In this document: in pieces, positions 8,257 to 16,563 of the stretch
Position numbering within the stretch: position 1 is the stretch's first letter
How the letters are laid out: the number at the start of each line of letters is the position of its first letter
From: Paludibacteraceae bacterium
GTDB taxonomy: Bacteria; Bacteroidota; Bacteroidia; Bacteroidales; Paludibacteraceae
Reading direction: 5' to 3'
Assembly (NCBI GenBank): GCA_017448985.1
Contig: JAFSKL010000038.1
Location: 1-36,483 of the forward strand
Length of the DNA: 36,483 nt
Position numbers and translations under genes: made by a program
Notes under the pieces: generated by a model
What the model was told of the DNA's origin: nothing
Database searches by the model: none
The model's input: the letters and a program-made list of their open reading frames with translations, nothing else

Positions 8257-9821
8257 ATCAATTCTTTCGCTGTGTTAATGGCTTCCTGTGAGGGGTTCTT
8301 TCCGCTCAGCATCGAAGCTATTTCCTCTATTCGTTCGTCCTTACTCAGCAAGGCAATGTGTGTCTCCGTGCGCGTTTGCGTGTCGGCTTTGAACACCTTG
8401 TAATGCGTCTGTCCGACAGCTGCTATTTGCGGCAAGTGTGTGATGGCAATGATCTGACGGTGTGCCGACATCTCTCTCATGATGGCTGCCATCTGAATCG
8501 CTATGTTGCCGCTCACACCGGTGTCTATCTCATCGAAGATAATGGTCGGCAGCCCTTTGGTACCGGCTATCATCGCTTTGACGCACAGCATCAGTCGGCT
8601 GATCTCACCGCCGGAAGCCACTTCGCTCACCGGTCGCAGGCTTTGGTTCAAGTTGGCGGCAAAGAGTATCTGCACCTCGTCGCAACCCGAAGGCGTGAAA
8701 TCGGGCGTGGCACTGATTGGTATCTCCACTTTGGCATGGGTCACGCCCAAGCGCTTGAGTCCTTCCGTCAGTTGCTTGCATATCTGCGGCACCACGGCTT
8801 TACGGCTCTGAGTCAGCGCTTTGGCGGATGTAGTGAGGATCTCTTTCTGCGCCTTCACTCCCTTCTCGGCTTGCGCGATGTCGAAATCGAAACTGTCCAA
8901 CCGCTTCACCTGTTCCGCCAGCTCATCGCGTGTTTGGATCAGTTCGTCTATGCTCTGGGCGCTGAACTTATGCATCAGTTCGTTCAGGCTGCCTATCCGC
9001 TCCTCGACCCACTCTAAGCGTTGCGGATCCATCTCCACACGGTTCAAGGCGCGATCGGCTTCGTGGGCTATGTCCTGCAGCTCGATGCGGGCACTGTCGA
9101 TGCGTTGCTGCAGTTCGGGTGCGGCATCCTCCAGACGGCAAGTCCGCAACGCCTCCAAGGCACTGCCTTGCTCGCCGCTCAAGGCCTCCACCGCCAGCTC
9201 CAAGGCCGAACGGATCTCCTCCGCGTGACTCAAACGGTAATGCTCCTCTTCCAATTCCTCCAGCTCACCTGCCTGCAGGTTCGCCTCGTCCAGCATCGTA
9301 AAGCGGTATTGGATATAGTCGGCGTCCTGCTGACTCTTCTTGGCCAAGGCCTGCAAGCGGTGCCACTCTTCTACCGCTGCCGTATAAGCCTCGTAATGGG
9401 CGGTGTAGTCCTCGCGCAAGGCCTCGTTCTGCGAGATGGCATCTACCACCTCCAACTGAAAATCGGCATTTTCTATCAACAGGTTCGCGTGCTGTGAATG
9501 GATGTCTATCAGCCTGTTTGCCAGCACTTTCAGCTCCTGCAAGGTGACCACGCCGTCGTCCACGAACGACCGGCTCTTGCCGTTGGCGTACAGCTCGCGA
9601 CGAACGATACAATCATCAAATTCCGCCTCGATGATACATTTGTCCTCGCCGTCGGTGATAGCTTTCGTGTCCGCACGAGCACCCAACACCAGCGCCAGAG
9701 CACCCAGGATAATGGTCTTACCGGCACCCGTCTCACCCGTCAGCACCGAGAAGCCTTCACCGAAATCGATGTCCAGCTTACTGATCAGCGCGTAGTTCTG
9801 TATGTGTAAATGTTTGAGCAT
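8241..9821 (-). CDS. recN: DNA repair protein RecN
   Basis: 526-residue SMC-like ATPase, slightly shorter than the usual 550. Walker A GETGAGKT at 29-36; long coiled-coil arms in the middle (E/L/Q/A-rich, about 150-350); the ABC-type signature VASGGEISRLMLCVKAM; Walker B and D-loop TIIFDEIDTGVSG. RecN is recruited to double-strand breaks and helps recombinational repair. It lies next to rarA, another repair/fork gene, and downstream of the PorD-like gene; the intervening stretch holds a hairpin and CTTTCAA words. The start MLKHLHIQNYALI is the usual family start. Confidence 0.95.
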   Translation of the reverse strand: MLKHLHIQNYALISKLDIDFGEGFSVLTGETGAGKTIILGALALVLGARADTKAITDGEDKCIIEAEFDDCIVRRELYANGKSRSFVDDGVVTLQELKVLANRLIDIHSQHANLLIENADFQLEVVDAISQNEALREDYTAHYEAYTAAVEEWHRLQALAKKSQQDADYIQYRFTMLDEANLQAGELEELEEEHYRLSHAEEIRSALELAVEALSGEQGSALEALRTCRLEDAAPELQQRIDSARIELQDIAHEADRALNRVEMDPQRLEWVEERIGSLNELMHKFSAQSIDELIQTRDELAEQVKRLDSFDFDIAQAEKGVKAQKEILTTSAKALTQSRKAVVPQICKQLTEGLKRLGVTHAKVEIPISATPDFTPSGCDEVQILFAANLNQSLRPVSEVASGGEISRLMLCVKAMIAGTKGLPTIIFDEIDTGVSGNIAIQMAAIMREMSAHRQIIAITHLPQIAAVGQTHYKVFKADTQTRTETHIALLSKDERIEEIASMLSGKNPSQEAINTAKELINRTS

Positions 9822-9823
9822 CC

Positions 9824-9852
9824 TTTCAACTTTTAACTTTCAACTTTCAACT
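9824..9852. repeat. Junction word repeat (CTTTCAA)
   Basis: Iterated CTTTCAACTT words between the recN start and the end of the PorD-like gene. The same word is found at 11853-11890 and 15172-15195. Confidence 0.85.
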
Positions 9853-9878
9853 GATCGAATCACTGATTGATTCGATCA
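9852..9878 (-). other. Perfect 11-bp inverted repeat over the stop of the PorD-like gene
   Basis: TGATCGAATCA and TGATTCGATCA are exact inverse complements separated by 5 bases and include the stop codon (9862-9860). On the minus strand the RNA would form an 11-bp hairpin without a U-run after it, so it is not a standard intrinsic terminator. It may stabilise the 3' end or weakly attenuate transcription into recN. Confidence 0.7.
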
Positions 9879-10780
9879 TAGGTCTGTTGCCGTGTCGGGT
9901 CGATGTCCATCAGCAGTTCGTACACATCTTTCTTCTCTTTGTCCGTGCCTTTGCTGAATATGTCCACGAGCTCCTCCGATTTGGCATCGAGGAAGGTGTT
10001 GATCACATAAGTGGCCGGTCGTGCACGATAGGCCTCTTTGAGTACCGGCATTCCTTCTGCGATACGCGCCCTGCCGTTCGTCACATTACCGCTCATCTCG
10101 TCCAGACCCAGACGGTGGTACTCGTAATAGTAGTTGCGGTATTTCTTGAACGCCTCGTCCAACAGGTTGTTAATCAGCGCATAACGGTTTCGGTTGCTGT
10201 CAAAAGCCAGCCATCCTTTCTGCTCCAAGTTGTCCATGCTGGCACTCTGACAGGCATTCACGATCTGTTCGCATTGCTGGAAAGCAGGAGTTCCGCCCAA
10301 GCGTTGGAAGCTGTCCATATCGTGCCCGAGAATGAGGTACACATAGTACGCCAACATGGCAGTGAGGTTGGTCGTGAACTGATTCTGCTGCCATTCGATG
10401 CGGTCGAACTCCTGATAGGTGAAGTTGAACGCGTTGTCCTTGAAGTTGAGGAGCGGAGTGGTGTAGGTCGTGCCGTAAACGGGACGACGGCTCTGCAGCG
10501 TCATTTCGCAGGCGTACAAGTTGTCCGTTACGGATTTGACCACAAGCAGCATGCTGCACTCGATCTTCTCGTGCTCTGCGAAGGTCATGTTCGTCCAGCG
10601 GTTCTGGTTCATGTATTCCTCAATCGCCGTTTTCAGCGTGGCAAACACCTGCTTGTTCGAGCCCTCTATCTGGTCCGAGTTAACCGTTACCGTGCAGTTG
10701 ATCTCCTGCGCCCTTACGGTTCCAATCACTGCGCACAACACTCCGAGCACTACGGCTATGTATCTGAATCTTGAAATCAT
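9860..10780 (-). CDS. porD: DUF4835 family protein, PorD-like (type IX secretion associated)
   Basis: 306 residues from ATG 10780. The frame stays open to 10816, but the added residues (MIDEWTMENGQF) come from TCCATTG word repeats, so I chose MISRFRYIAVVLGV, which gives a signal peptide cut near VRA/QE. The mature start QEINCTVTVNSDQIEGSNKQ is the typical DUF4835 opening (NSDQI-G-NKQVF). DUF4835 is the family named PorD in type IX secretion work; its exact biochemical role is not established. Probably periplasmic. Follows the DUF4831 gene by 28 bases, a neighbourhood I expect in Bacteroidales. Confidence 0.8.
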   Translation of the reverse strand: MISRFRYIAVVLGVLCAVIGTVRAQEINCTVTVNSDQIEGSNKQVFATLKTAIEEYMNQNRWTNMTFAEHEKIECSMLLVVKSVTDNLYACEMTLQSRRPVYGTTYTTPLLNFKDNAFNFTYQEFDRIEWQQNQFTTNLTAMLAYYVYLILGHDMDSFQRLGGTPAFQQCEQIVNACQSASMDNLEQKGWLAFDSNRNRYALINNLLDEAFKKYRNYYYEYHRLGLDEMSGNVTNGRARIAEGMPVLKEAYRARPATYVINTFLDAKSEELVDIFSKGTDKEKKDVYELLMDIDPTRQQTYDRINQ

Positions 10781-10826
10781 AAATTGTCCATTTTCCATTG
10801 TCCATTCATCAATCATTATTGATTGA
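10781..10826. repeat. TCCATTG word repeat and adjacent 7-bp hairpin
   Basis: 10781-10808 is an iterated TCCATTG/TCCATTT stretch just upstream of the PorD-like start. 10809-10826 is TCAATCA-TTAT-TGATTGA, a perfect short inverted repeat that includes the DUF4831 stop. As at 9852-9878, a hairpin sits on a stop codon next to a word repeat. Confidence 0.75.
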
Positions 10827-11852
10827 TACTATGTTCCCTGTTTTCTCGCTGAAAATGATTTTCGGCAGTTCTTTGCCGATGAACAGGCTTTTGGGCAGAG
10901 CCACATCGATGCCCCATTGAGCCACCGGAATATCCCGTTCCGCCATTACCTGGCCTTTGTACAGCACCTCTACATTGCATACTCCCGGGATGTTATACAC
11001 TATTTGCGACAGCTCCGGTCCTTTCTTCTGCTTCTTTTGCGGGGCTTGCCGGTTGGGCTGCAGACTCGACATCCGTATCTCTATCGTGTTGGCATCGATG
11101 TTATCACTGTCGGTAAAACCGTTCTCTTCCGAGAAAAAGAAGTACTGCACTTCATTGCTCGGCTCGAACAGCATGGTCTTCTGCTCGCGGCGCATGTGCC
11201 TCTTGCCGGTGAAGAGTTCCGTCAATGCCTGTTCCTGCCTGTCCAGTTCTTCCAGCACGAGACGCATAGACTCGCCGTCCGCAGGCAGTTGTTCCGCTTC
11301 GCCGTTGAGCAGGTACATGCGTGTCTCGCGTATATGGAAGATCTGCTTGGCCACTTCGTTGGCCTGTGCCAAAGGCGTAGCTGCTTTCAGAACCTCCTCC
11401 GGATAGGGAGCCACTTGCGAACGATGACAAGGGTGCTTGTCCTTATGGCATGCCTCGTCGAACGGTTTCGGTTTGGGAGCCGGATCTTCATACGGCATGT
11501 TATATCCCGTCAGAAGACCTTTGTGGTTAATGGTGAGCAACGCGGGTATATCGCCATCCGTGTTCACTTTGTGCGGACGGGAATAGTCGGTACCGGTGAC
11601 CGTACCCGCTTTCACATCCCGGAGCGTGTACACGGTGCTGTTCTCTTTCACAAAGTCGGTAGCACCCAACATCGCCTCCGCAAAGTCGGCAAACTGTCCG
11701 CGTTCCTGAATCTCAACGGTGTAGAAGAACTCCACTTGCACCTCGGTCTTGGGACTGTAATACACCAGCGCCGACTCACCGTGTTTCAGCGTTTGCGCCT
11801 TGACAGCGCAGATCATCATCGCTCCTACGAGCACTAAAAACAATCGTTTCAT
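10809..11852 (-). CDS. DUF4831 family exported protein
   Basis: 347 residues from ATG 11852 (MKRLFLVLVGAMMICAVKAQ, signal peptide ending KA/Q); the upstream ATG at 11870 is inside word repeats and less likely. The mature region begins ALVYYSPKTEVQVEFFYTVE and contains YLLNGEAEQLPADGESMRLV, both as in the Bacteroidota DUF4831 family. No catalytic motif is recognisable. It is encoded directly before the PorD-like gene, so a role in envelope or secretion is possible, but that is inference from position only. Confidence 0.75.
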   Translation of the reverse strand: MKRLFLVLVGAMMICAVKAQTLKHGESALVYYSPKTEVQVEFFYTVEIQERGQFADFAEAMLGATDFVKENSTVYTLRDVKAGTVTGTDYSRPHKVNTDGDIPALLTINHKGLLTGYNMPYEDPAPKPKPFDEACHKDKHPCHRSQVAPYPEEVLKAATPLAQANEVAKQIFHIRETRMYLLNGEAEQLPADGESMRLVLEELDRQEQALTELFTGKRHMRREQKTMLFEPSNEVQYFFFSEENGFTDSDNIDANTIEIRMSSLQPNRQAPQKKQKKGPELSQIVYNIPGVCNVEVLYKGQVMAERDIPVAQWGIDVALPKSLFIGKELPKIIFSEKTGNIVSINND

Positions 11853-11890
11853 ATATCTTTCAACTTTCATTCTTTCATTCTTTCAACTTT
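11853..11890. repeat. Junction word repeat (CTTTCAA/CTTTCATT)
   Basis: Mixed CTTTCAACTTT and TTCATTCTTTCATT words between the aroE end and the DUF4831 start; the repeat overlaps the last AroE codons. Confidence 0.8.
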
Positions 11891-12611
11891 CCCAGATTTT
11901 CCACGCCGCCTTGGCCTGTCCGTACAGCATCTCCATGCCGTTTTTGATCTTTGCGCCTTGTGCCTTGCCTTTGCTGAGGAACAAGGTTTCTTCGGGATTA
12001 TACACGCAGTCGAACAGCAAATGTCGTGCCGAAAGGCGTTCGTATGGAATGGGAGGACAACTGTCCACATCCGGCAGCATGCCCAAAGGCGTACAATTGA
12101 CGATTACCGTGTGCCGGTTCATTACTTCTTCGTTCAGATCGTCATAACCCAGCATGCCTTCTCTCGGTGTACGGCTGACCAAAGTAGGTACTACGCCTAA
12201 CTTGCGCAAACCGTAACACGCCGCTTTCGATGCTCCGCCTGTCCCTAACACTAACGCCTGTTTGTCTTCGGGGCGCAATAGAGGCTTGATCGACTCCATA
12301 AATCCCAAACAATCGGTGTTATAACCTATGCGTTGATGCACCACATTCACGGCACCGATGGCTTCTGCCGTCTCGTCCAAGCGGTCGAGGAACGGTATGA
12401 TCGCCTGCTTGTACGGCAAGGTCACATTCATCCCGTCCAGCGAGTCGATTAGTTCCCGCACGCATCGTCCATTGTCCATTGTCCATTGTCCATTGTCCAT
12501 TGGAAATAGAGAGTACTCTGCATCGATCTTCTCCGCCGCGAACTTCTCATTGAAATACCTGGCGGAAAAAGAGTGCAATAACGGGTAGCCTATGATACCG
12601 AAGTGACGCAT
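11883..12611 (-). CDS. aroE: Shikimate 5-dehydrogenase
   Basis: 242 residues; converts 3-dehydroshikimate to shikimate with NADPH in aromatic amino acid synthesis. GIIGYPLLHSFS at the start binds substrate; NVTLPYK at 62-68 supplies the catalytic lysine K68; N98-T-D100 supplies the catalytic aspartate; GTGGASKA at 123-130 is the NADP P-loop. Residues about 38-48 (MDNGQWTMDNG) are encoded by a TCCATTG word repeat and form an extra segment absent from the usual family alignment. The start overlaps the tilS 3' end by 22 bases. Confidence 0.93.
   Translation of the reverse strand: MRHFGIIGYPLLHSFSARYFNEKFAAEKIDAEYSLFPMDNGQWTMDNGRCVRELIDSLDGMNVTLPYKQAIIPFLDRLDETAEAIGAVNVVHQRIGYNTDCLGFMESIKPLLRPEDKQALVLGTGGASKAACYGLRKLGVVPTLVSRTPREGMLGYDDLNEEVMNRHTVIVNCTPLGMLPDVDSCPPIPYERLSARHLLFDCVYNPEETLFLSKGKAQGAKIKNGMEMLYGQAKAAWKIWES
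12467..12502. repeat. In-frame TCCATTG word array inside aroE
   Basis: About five tandem 7-base TCCATTG units within the coding sequence. Seven is not a multiple of three, so the unit count determines frame; the reading frame is maintained and yields MDNGQWTMDNG. Same word as at 10781-10808. Confidence 0.9.
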
Positions 12612-13471
12612 AATTTTCCTTTTTTTATCGTTGCCTGATGGGTCTTGGAGGTAAATGTTTTACCTCCTTTACCGCGTTGTAATGCATCGTAAATCTTATC
12701 TATTTCGGCGAAACCAAACTCGCGAATGTTTTCATACAACCGCACAATGCCCGCTTCGCGTGTGTCTTTGCCTTCCAATATGTCTATATAGCCTTGCATA
12801 AACTCTGCCGTTTGGGCCATGTGCTCGATCTCCGCTTTGGTGTAGAGCTTCAGCTGTTCACGCACCGCGTTTCGACTGATCGTCAGGTCGCTGTTCGTGC
12901 TGTCGGTCACCCAATTCTGTTGCCGTTTGTCGCGCAGGTAATGCTCTATGTAATCGCGTGTGGTGCAGAGTAGGGGACGCACAATGGGCAGTCCGGTAGG
13001 AGCCATCGGATTGGTGCTTACAGGTCGCATTCCTGCCAAACCGCGAAGTCCTGCTCCGCGTTTGAGGTTCAGCAGCAGCGTCTCCGCCTGGTCATTCTGA
13101 TGATGTGCCACACACACGGCTTGACATCCGTGCTCGCGCGCCACCACTTCGAACCAGGCGTAACGCAGTTCACGCGCCGCCATCTCGACGCTTAGTTTAT
13201 GTGTGCGCGCGTAGAGCAAGGTGTCAAAAGCCTTTATTTCCAACGGCACATTGTTTTGCGTACAGAGTTCACGCACAAACGCTTCGTCACGGTCACTCTC
13301 CTCACCACGTAGGTGGAAATTGCAATGCGCGGCTATACAATCAAACCCTGCCCGCAACAGCACATCCAACAGTGCCACACTGTCCGCACCGCCGCTTACT
13401 GCCACCAACACCGGTTTCTGCTTGTCCAGCAGTCCGTGTTTACGAATATATGTTGTTACCCTGCGAAGCAA
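12590..13471 (-). CDS. tilS: tRNA(Ile)-lysidine synthase, short form
   Basis: 293 residues. The N-terminal PP-loop ATPase domain is intact: VLVAVSGGADS with SGGADS at 26-31, VAHHQNDQAETLLLNLKRGAG, and LRGLAGMRPV. It converts the wobble cytidine of tRNA-Ile(CAU) to lysidine. The C-terminal TilS domains of the long (about 430 aa) forms are missing; the protein ends soon after the linker helices with a lysine-rich tail. Short single-domain TilS enzymes exist in other bacteria, so this is probably functional. Overlaps aroE by 22 bases. Confidence 0.9.
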   Translation of the reverse strand: MLRRVTTYIRKHGLLDKQKPVLVAVSGGADSVALLDVLLRAGFDCIAAHCNFHLRGEESDRDEAFVRELCTQNNVPLEIKAFDTLLYARTHKLSVEMAARELRYAWFEVVAREHGCQAVCVAHHQNDQAETLLLNLKRGAGLRGLAGMRPVSTNPMAPTGLPIVRPLLCTTRDYIEHYLRDKRQQNWVTDSTNSDLTISRNAVREQLKLYTKAEIEHMAQTAEFMQGYIDILEGKDTREAGIVRLYENIREFGFAEIDKIYDALQRGKGGKTFTSKTHQATIKKGKLCVTSVS

Positions 13472-13502
13472 TTTTCAATTTCCCATTTCCCATTTTCAAT
13501 TG
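13470..13502. repeat. Junction word repeat (ATTTTCAATTTCCC)
   Basis: Iterated CATTTCCCATTT and TTTTCAAT words fill the ettA-tilS junction and include the last EttA codons. Confidence 0.8.
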
Positions 13503-15169
13503 ATACCCCGGTACCGTGCCCGCTTCGGTTCACACGCTTCCTCGCCCAGACGCAGCTTCTTGTTCTGCTCGTATTCGGAGTAACTGCCTTCGAACCAGAA
13601 CACCTTGCCATCTCCTTCGTAGGCCAGGATGTGCGTACAGATACGGTCGAGGAACCAGCGGTCGTGACTGATTACCACGGCACAGCCGGCGAAGTTCTCC
13701 AATCCTTCTTCCAGTGCCCGCAGCGTGTTCACATCGATATCGTTGGTCGGCTCGTCAAGCAACAGCACATTTGCTTCGCTCTTGAGCGTCAAGGCCAAGT
13801 GCAAACGGTTTCGCTCACCGCCTGACAGCACGCCGCATTTCTTCTCCTGGTCGGCACCGGTGAAGTTGAACCTGCTTAGGCAGGCACGGGCATTGATCTC
13901 ACGCCCTGCCACGCGGATGAACTCCGTACCGCCGCTGATGGTTTCGAAAACGGACTTGTTCGGGTCGATATCCGTGTGCTGCTGGTCCACATAGCCTATC
14001 TTGACGGTCTCGCCTACGCTGAAGGTGCCCTTGTCGGCTTTCTCCGTACCGATGATCATCCGGAAGAGCGTCGTCTTACCGGCACCGTTGGGACCTATCA
14101 CGCCTACGATACCGTTGGGCGGCAGCATGAAGTTGAGGTCCTCGAACAGCAGTCGGTCGCCAAACGACTTGGCCACTCCTTCGGCATTGATCACCTTGTT
14201 GCCCAAACGGGGACCGTTCGGAATGAAGATCTCTAATTTCTCCTCTTTGGTCTTCTGTTCCTCGTTCAGCATGCGGTCGTAGGCCTCGAGACGCGCTTTC
14301 TGCTTCGCGTGCCGTGCTTTGGGTGCCATTTGAATCCATTCCAGCTCGCGTTCCAGTGTCTTGCGCCGCTTGCTGGCCTGCTTCTCTTCCTGAGCCATGC
14401 GAGCCGTCTTTTGTTCAAGCCAACTGGAGTAGTTACCTTTCCACGGAATACCTTCTCCGCGGTCGAGTTCCAGAATCCATCCCGCCACATTATCGAGGAA
14501 ATAGCGGTCGTGCGTGATGCAGATCACCGTACCGGCATACTGCTGCAAATGCTGCTCCAACCAATCGATGGACTCGGCGTCCAAGTGGTTGGTCGGCTCG
14601 TCGAGCAGCAGCACATCGGGTTCCTGCAGCAACAGACGGCACAAGGCCACACGACGCCGTTCGCCACCGGATAGCGTGGTCACGCTTGCCTCATCAGGAG
14701 GACAACGGAGCGCGTCCATCGCGCGGTCCAGTTTCTGGTCGATGTTCCAGGCATCTGCGGCATCGAGCTTGTCCTGCAACTCCGCCTGACGGGCCAAGAG
14801 CTTGTCGAAATCAGCGTCCGGCTCACCAAAAGCGTTGTTGATGGCGTCGTACTCTTTGAGCATATCCATCACAGGCTGCACACCTTCCTGCACCACCTCG
14901 CGAACGGTCTTGTTCGGATCGAGCTTCGGGTCTTGTTCCAAGTAGCCTACGCTGTAACCCGGTGCCCAAACCACCTCGCCCTGGTATTCCTTCTCGATAC
15001 CGGCAATGATCTTGAGCAGCGTACTCTTACCGGCACCGTTCAGACCGATGATACCGATCTTGGCTCCATAGAAAAAACTGAGGTAGATATTCTTCAATAC
15101 CTGCTTCTGAGGAGGGTAGGTCTTGCTTAAGCCCACCATCGAAAAAATTATCTTCTTGTCGTCTGCCAT
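13496..15169 (-). CDS. ettA: Energy-dependent translational throttle protein EttA (ABC-F)
   Basis: 557 residues from ATG 15169 (MADDKKIIFSMVGLSKTY, the usual family start; an ATG three codons upstream is in frame). Two ATP-binding cassettes without membrane segments: first GLNGAGKST at 42-50, LSGGERRRVAL, LLLDEPTNHLD; second GPNGAGKTT, LSGGERNRLHL, LLLDEPTNDID. A lysine/arginine-rich linker with the EttA arm and KxKAR stretch lies between. EttA binds the ribosomal E site and tunes early elongation according to ATP/ADP. All motifs intact. Flanked by folA upstream and tilS downstream. Confidence 0.95.
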   Translation of the reverse strand: MADDKKIIFSMVGLSKTYPPQKQVLKNIYLSFFYGAKIGIIGLNGAGKSTLLKIIAGIEKEYQGEVVWAPGYSVGYLEQDPKLDPNKTVREVVQEGVQPVMDMLKEYDAINNAFGEPDADFDKLLARQAELQDKLDAADAWNIDQKLDRAMDALRCPPDEASVTTLSGGERRRVALCRLLLQEPDVLLLDEPTNHLDAESIDWLEQHLQQYAGTVICITHDRYFLDNVAGWILELDRGEGIPWKGNYSSWLEQKTARMAQEEKQASKRRKTLERELEWIQMAPKARHAKQKARLEAYDRMLNEEQKTKEEKLEIFIPNGPRLGNKVINAEGVAKSFGDRLLFEDLNFMLPPNGIVGVIGPNGAGKTTLFRMIIGTEKADKGTFSVGETVKIGYVDQQHTDIDPNKSVFETISGGTEFIRVAGREINARACLSRFNFTGADQEKKCGVLSGGERNRLHLALTLKSEANVLLLDEPTNDIDVNTLRALEEGLENFAGCAVVISHDRWFLDRICTHILAYEGDGKVFWFEGSYSEYEQNKKLRLGEEACEPKRARYRGIN

Positions 15170-15171
15170 AT

Positions 15172-15195
15172 CTTTCAACTTTCAACTTTCAACTG
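15172..15195. repeat. Junction word repeat (CTTTCAA)
   Basis: Three CTTTCAACTTT words at the folA-ettA junction; the DHFR C-terminal residues VES-stop are written by the repeat. Confidence 0.85.
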
Positions 15196-15676
15196 CTCTC
15201 ACGTATTCAGCAAAGGTGAAAGCAAATGGATTTTTATCGTCAGCTTCGTGGCGTTCGGCGCTGAGCTGTTTCCAGATCTGAGGATCTATCTCCGGGAAGA
15301 AAGTGTCAGCGTCCGGCCAACTATGGTGTATGTGCGTGATGTACAGCTTGTCGGCCAACGGCATCATCTGACGATACACCATTCCGCCGCCGATGACGAA
15401 CGCTTCTTCATCATTACAACATTTCATCATTTCTTCAATACTGTACACGGCCTCTGCGCCCTCGAAGGTCTTGCCCGGCACATCTGTCAGCACGATGTTG
15501 CGACGGTTGGGTAGCGGGTGTTTGGGGAGCGAGAAGAAGGTCCGTTCGCCCATCATCACCGTCTTACCGCTCGTGATGTCCTTGAAATGCTTCAAGTCCG
15601 CCGGCAGGTGGCATAACAAATCGCCCTTCTTGCCGATGGCATAATTCTCTGCAACTGCTACAATTATTGAAATCAT
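15182..15676 (-). CDS. folA: Dihydrofolate reductase
   Basis: 164 residues; reduces dihydrofolate to tetrahydrofolate with NADPH, regenerating the cofactor consumed by ThyA encoded just upstream. IIVAVAENYAIGKKGDLL is the standard opening, D27 in HLPADLKHF is the catalytic acid, and VMMGERTFFSLP is the cofactor loop. The position that is almost always Trp in bacterial DHFRs (W22 in E. coli numbering, next to the active site) is Cys here (LLCHLP), one base change from TGG to TGC. The rest of the enzyme looks intact. Confidence 0.95.
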   Translation of the reverse strand: MISIIVAVAENYAIGKKGDLLCHLPADLKHFKDITSGKTVMMGERTFFSLPKHPLPNRRNIVLTDVPGKTFEGAEAVYSIEEMMKCCNDEEAFVIGGGMVYRQMMPLADKLYITHIHHSWPDADTFFPEIDPQIWKQLSAERHEADDKNPFAFTFAEYVRAVES

Positions 15677-15677
15677 A

Positions 15678-15697
15678 AATCTTAAATCTTAAATTAG
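15678..15697. repeat. Junction word repeat (AAATCTT)
   Basis: AAATCTTAAATCTTAAATTA between thyA and folA, including the thyA stop. Confidence 0.75.
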
Positions 15698-16488
15698 ACG
15701 GACACCTGTCCGGCTATATGTGGGTGCGGGTCATAGCCCTCTAATGTAAAATCTTCGTATTGGAACCCGAACAGGTCTTTCACCTCGGGGTTAATCATCA
15801 TCTTCGGCAAAGCTCTCGGCTCGCGCGTCAACTGCAGCTTGACCTGGTCGAGATGGTTCAGGTAGATATGTGCGTCGCCGAGCGTGTGTACAAAATCGCC
15901 GCATTCGAGTCCTGTCACTTGTGCCATCATCTGGAGGAGCAGGGCATAACTTGCTATGTTGAACGGCACGCCGAGGAAGATATCCGCACTCCGCTGATAG
16001 AGCTGCAGGCTCAACTTGCCGTCCGCCACATAGAACTGGAACAGGCAGTGACACGGCGGTAACGCCATCTTCTCCACTTCCGCTACGTTCCAAGCACTGA
16101 CCATCATCCGTCGGCTGTCAGGGTTCTTCTTAATCGTCTCTACGATATTGGCTATCTGGTCTATCGTCCCTCCGTTGTAGTCCGGCCACGAACGCCATTG
16201 GTGTCCATAGACAGGACCCAACTCGCCGTTCTCGTCCGCCCATTCATTCCATATACGCACGCCGTGTTCCTGCAAGTACCGCACATTGGTGTCGCCCTGC
16301 AAGAACCACAGCAGTTCATAGATGATCGATTTCAGGTGCAGTTTCTTAGTGGTCAGGAGCGGAAAACCGTCCTCCATCTTAAACCGCATCTGGTGCCCGA
16401 AAACGGAGATCGTACCCGTTCCGGTTCGGTCGTGCTTGACGGTGCCTTCGTCTAACACCCGCTTGCATAAATCCAAATATTGCTTCAT
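15694..16488 (-). CDS. thyA: Thymidylate synthase
   Basis: 264 residues, the same length as the E. coli enzyme. Methylates dUMP to dTMP using methylene-tetrahydrofolate. [16 protein letters not shown] carries the phosphate-binding arginine region; the catalytic cysteine is C146 in [13 protein letters not shown]; the substrate and folate motifs [16 protein letters not shown] and DAHIYLNH are present. Immediately followed by folA, the classic functional pair. Ends IAGQVSV-stop inside a word repeat. Confidence 0.97.
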   Translation of the reverse strand: MKQYLDLCKRVLDEGTVKHDRTGTGTISVFGHQMRFKMEDGFPLLTTKKLHLKSIIYELLWFLQGDTNVRYLQEHGVRIWNEWADENGELGPVYGHQWRSWPDYNGGTIDQIANIVETIKKNPDSRRMMVSAWNVAEVEKMALPPCHCLFQFYVADGKLSLQLYQRSADIFLGVPFNIASYALLLQMMAQVTGLECGDFVHTLGDAHIYLNHLDQVKLQLTREPRALPKMMINPEVKDLFGFQYEDFTLEGYDPHPHIAGQVSV

Positions 16489-16563
16489 AATAATGATTAA
16501 TGATCAATGATTAATGATTATCTCGCAGCGAAAAAATATTCATTATTCATTATTAATTATTCA
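16489..16563. repeat. Composite word module, copy A
   Basis: Left arm of TTAATGA words, then TTATCTCG, a short core, then ATATTCATTATTCATTATTA and ATTATTCA. The same two-arm order recurs at 19986-20103 with a longer core. It fills the whole gap between thyA and the PorE-like gene. No promoter match seen in it. Confidence 0.85.
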
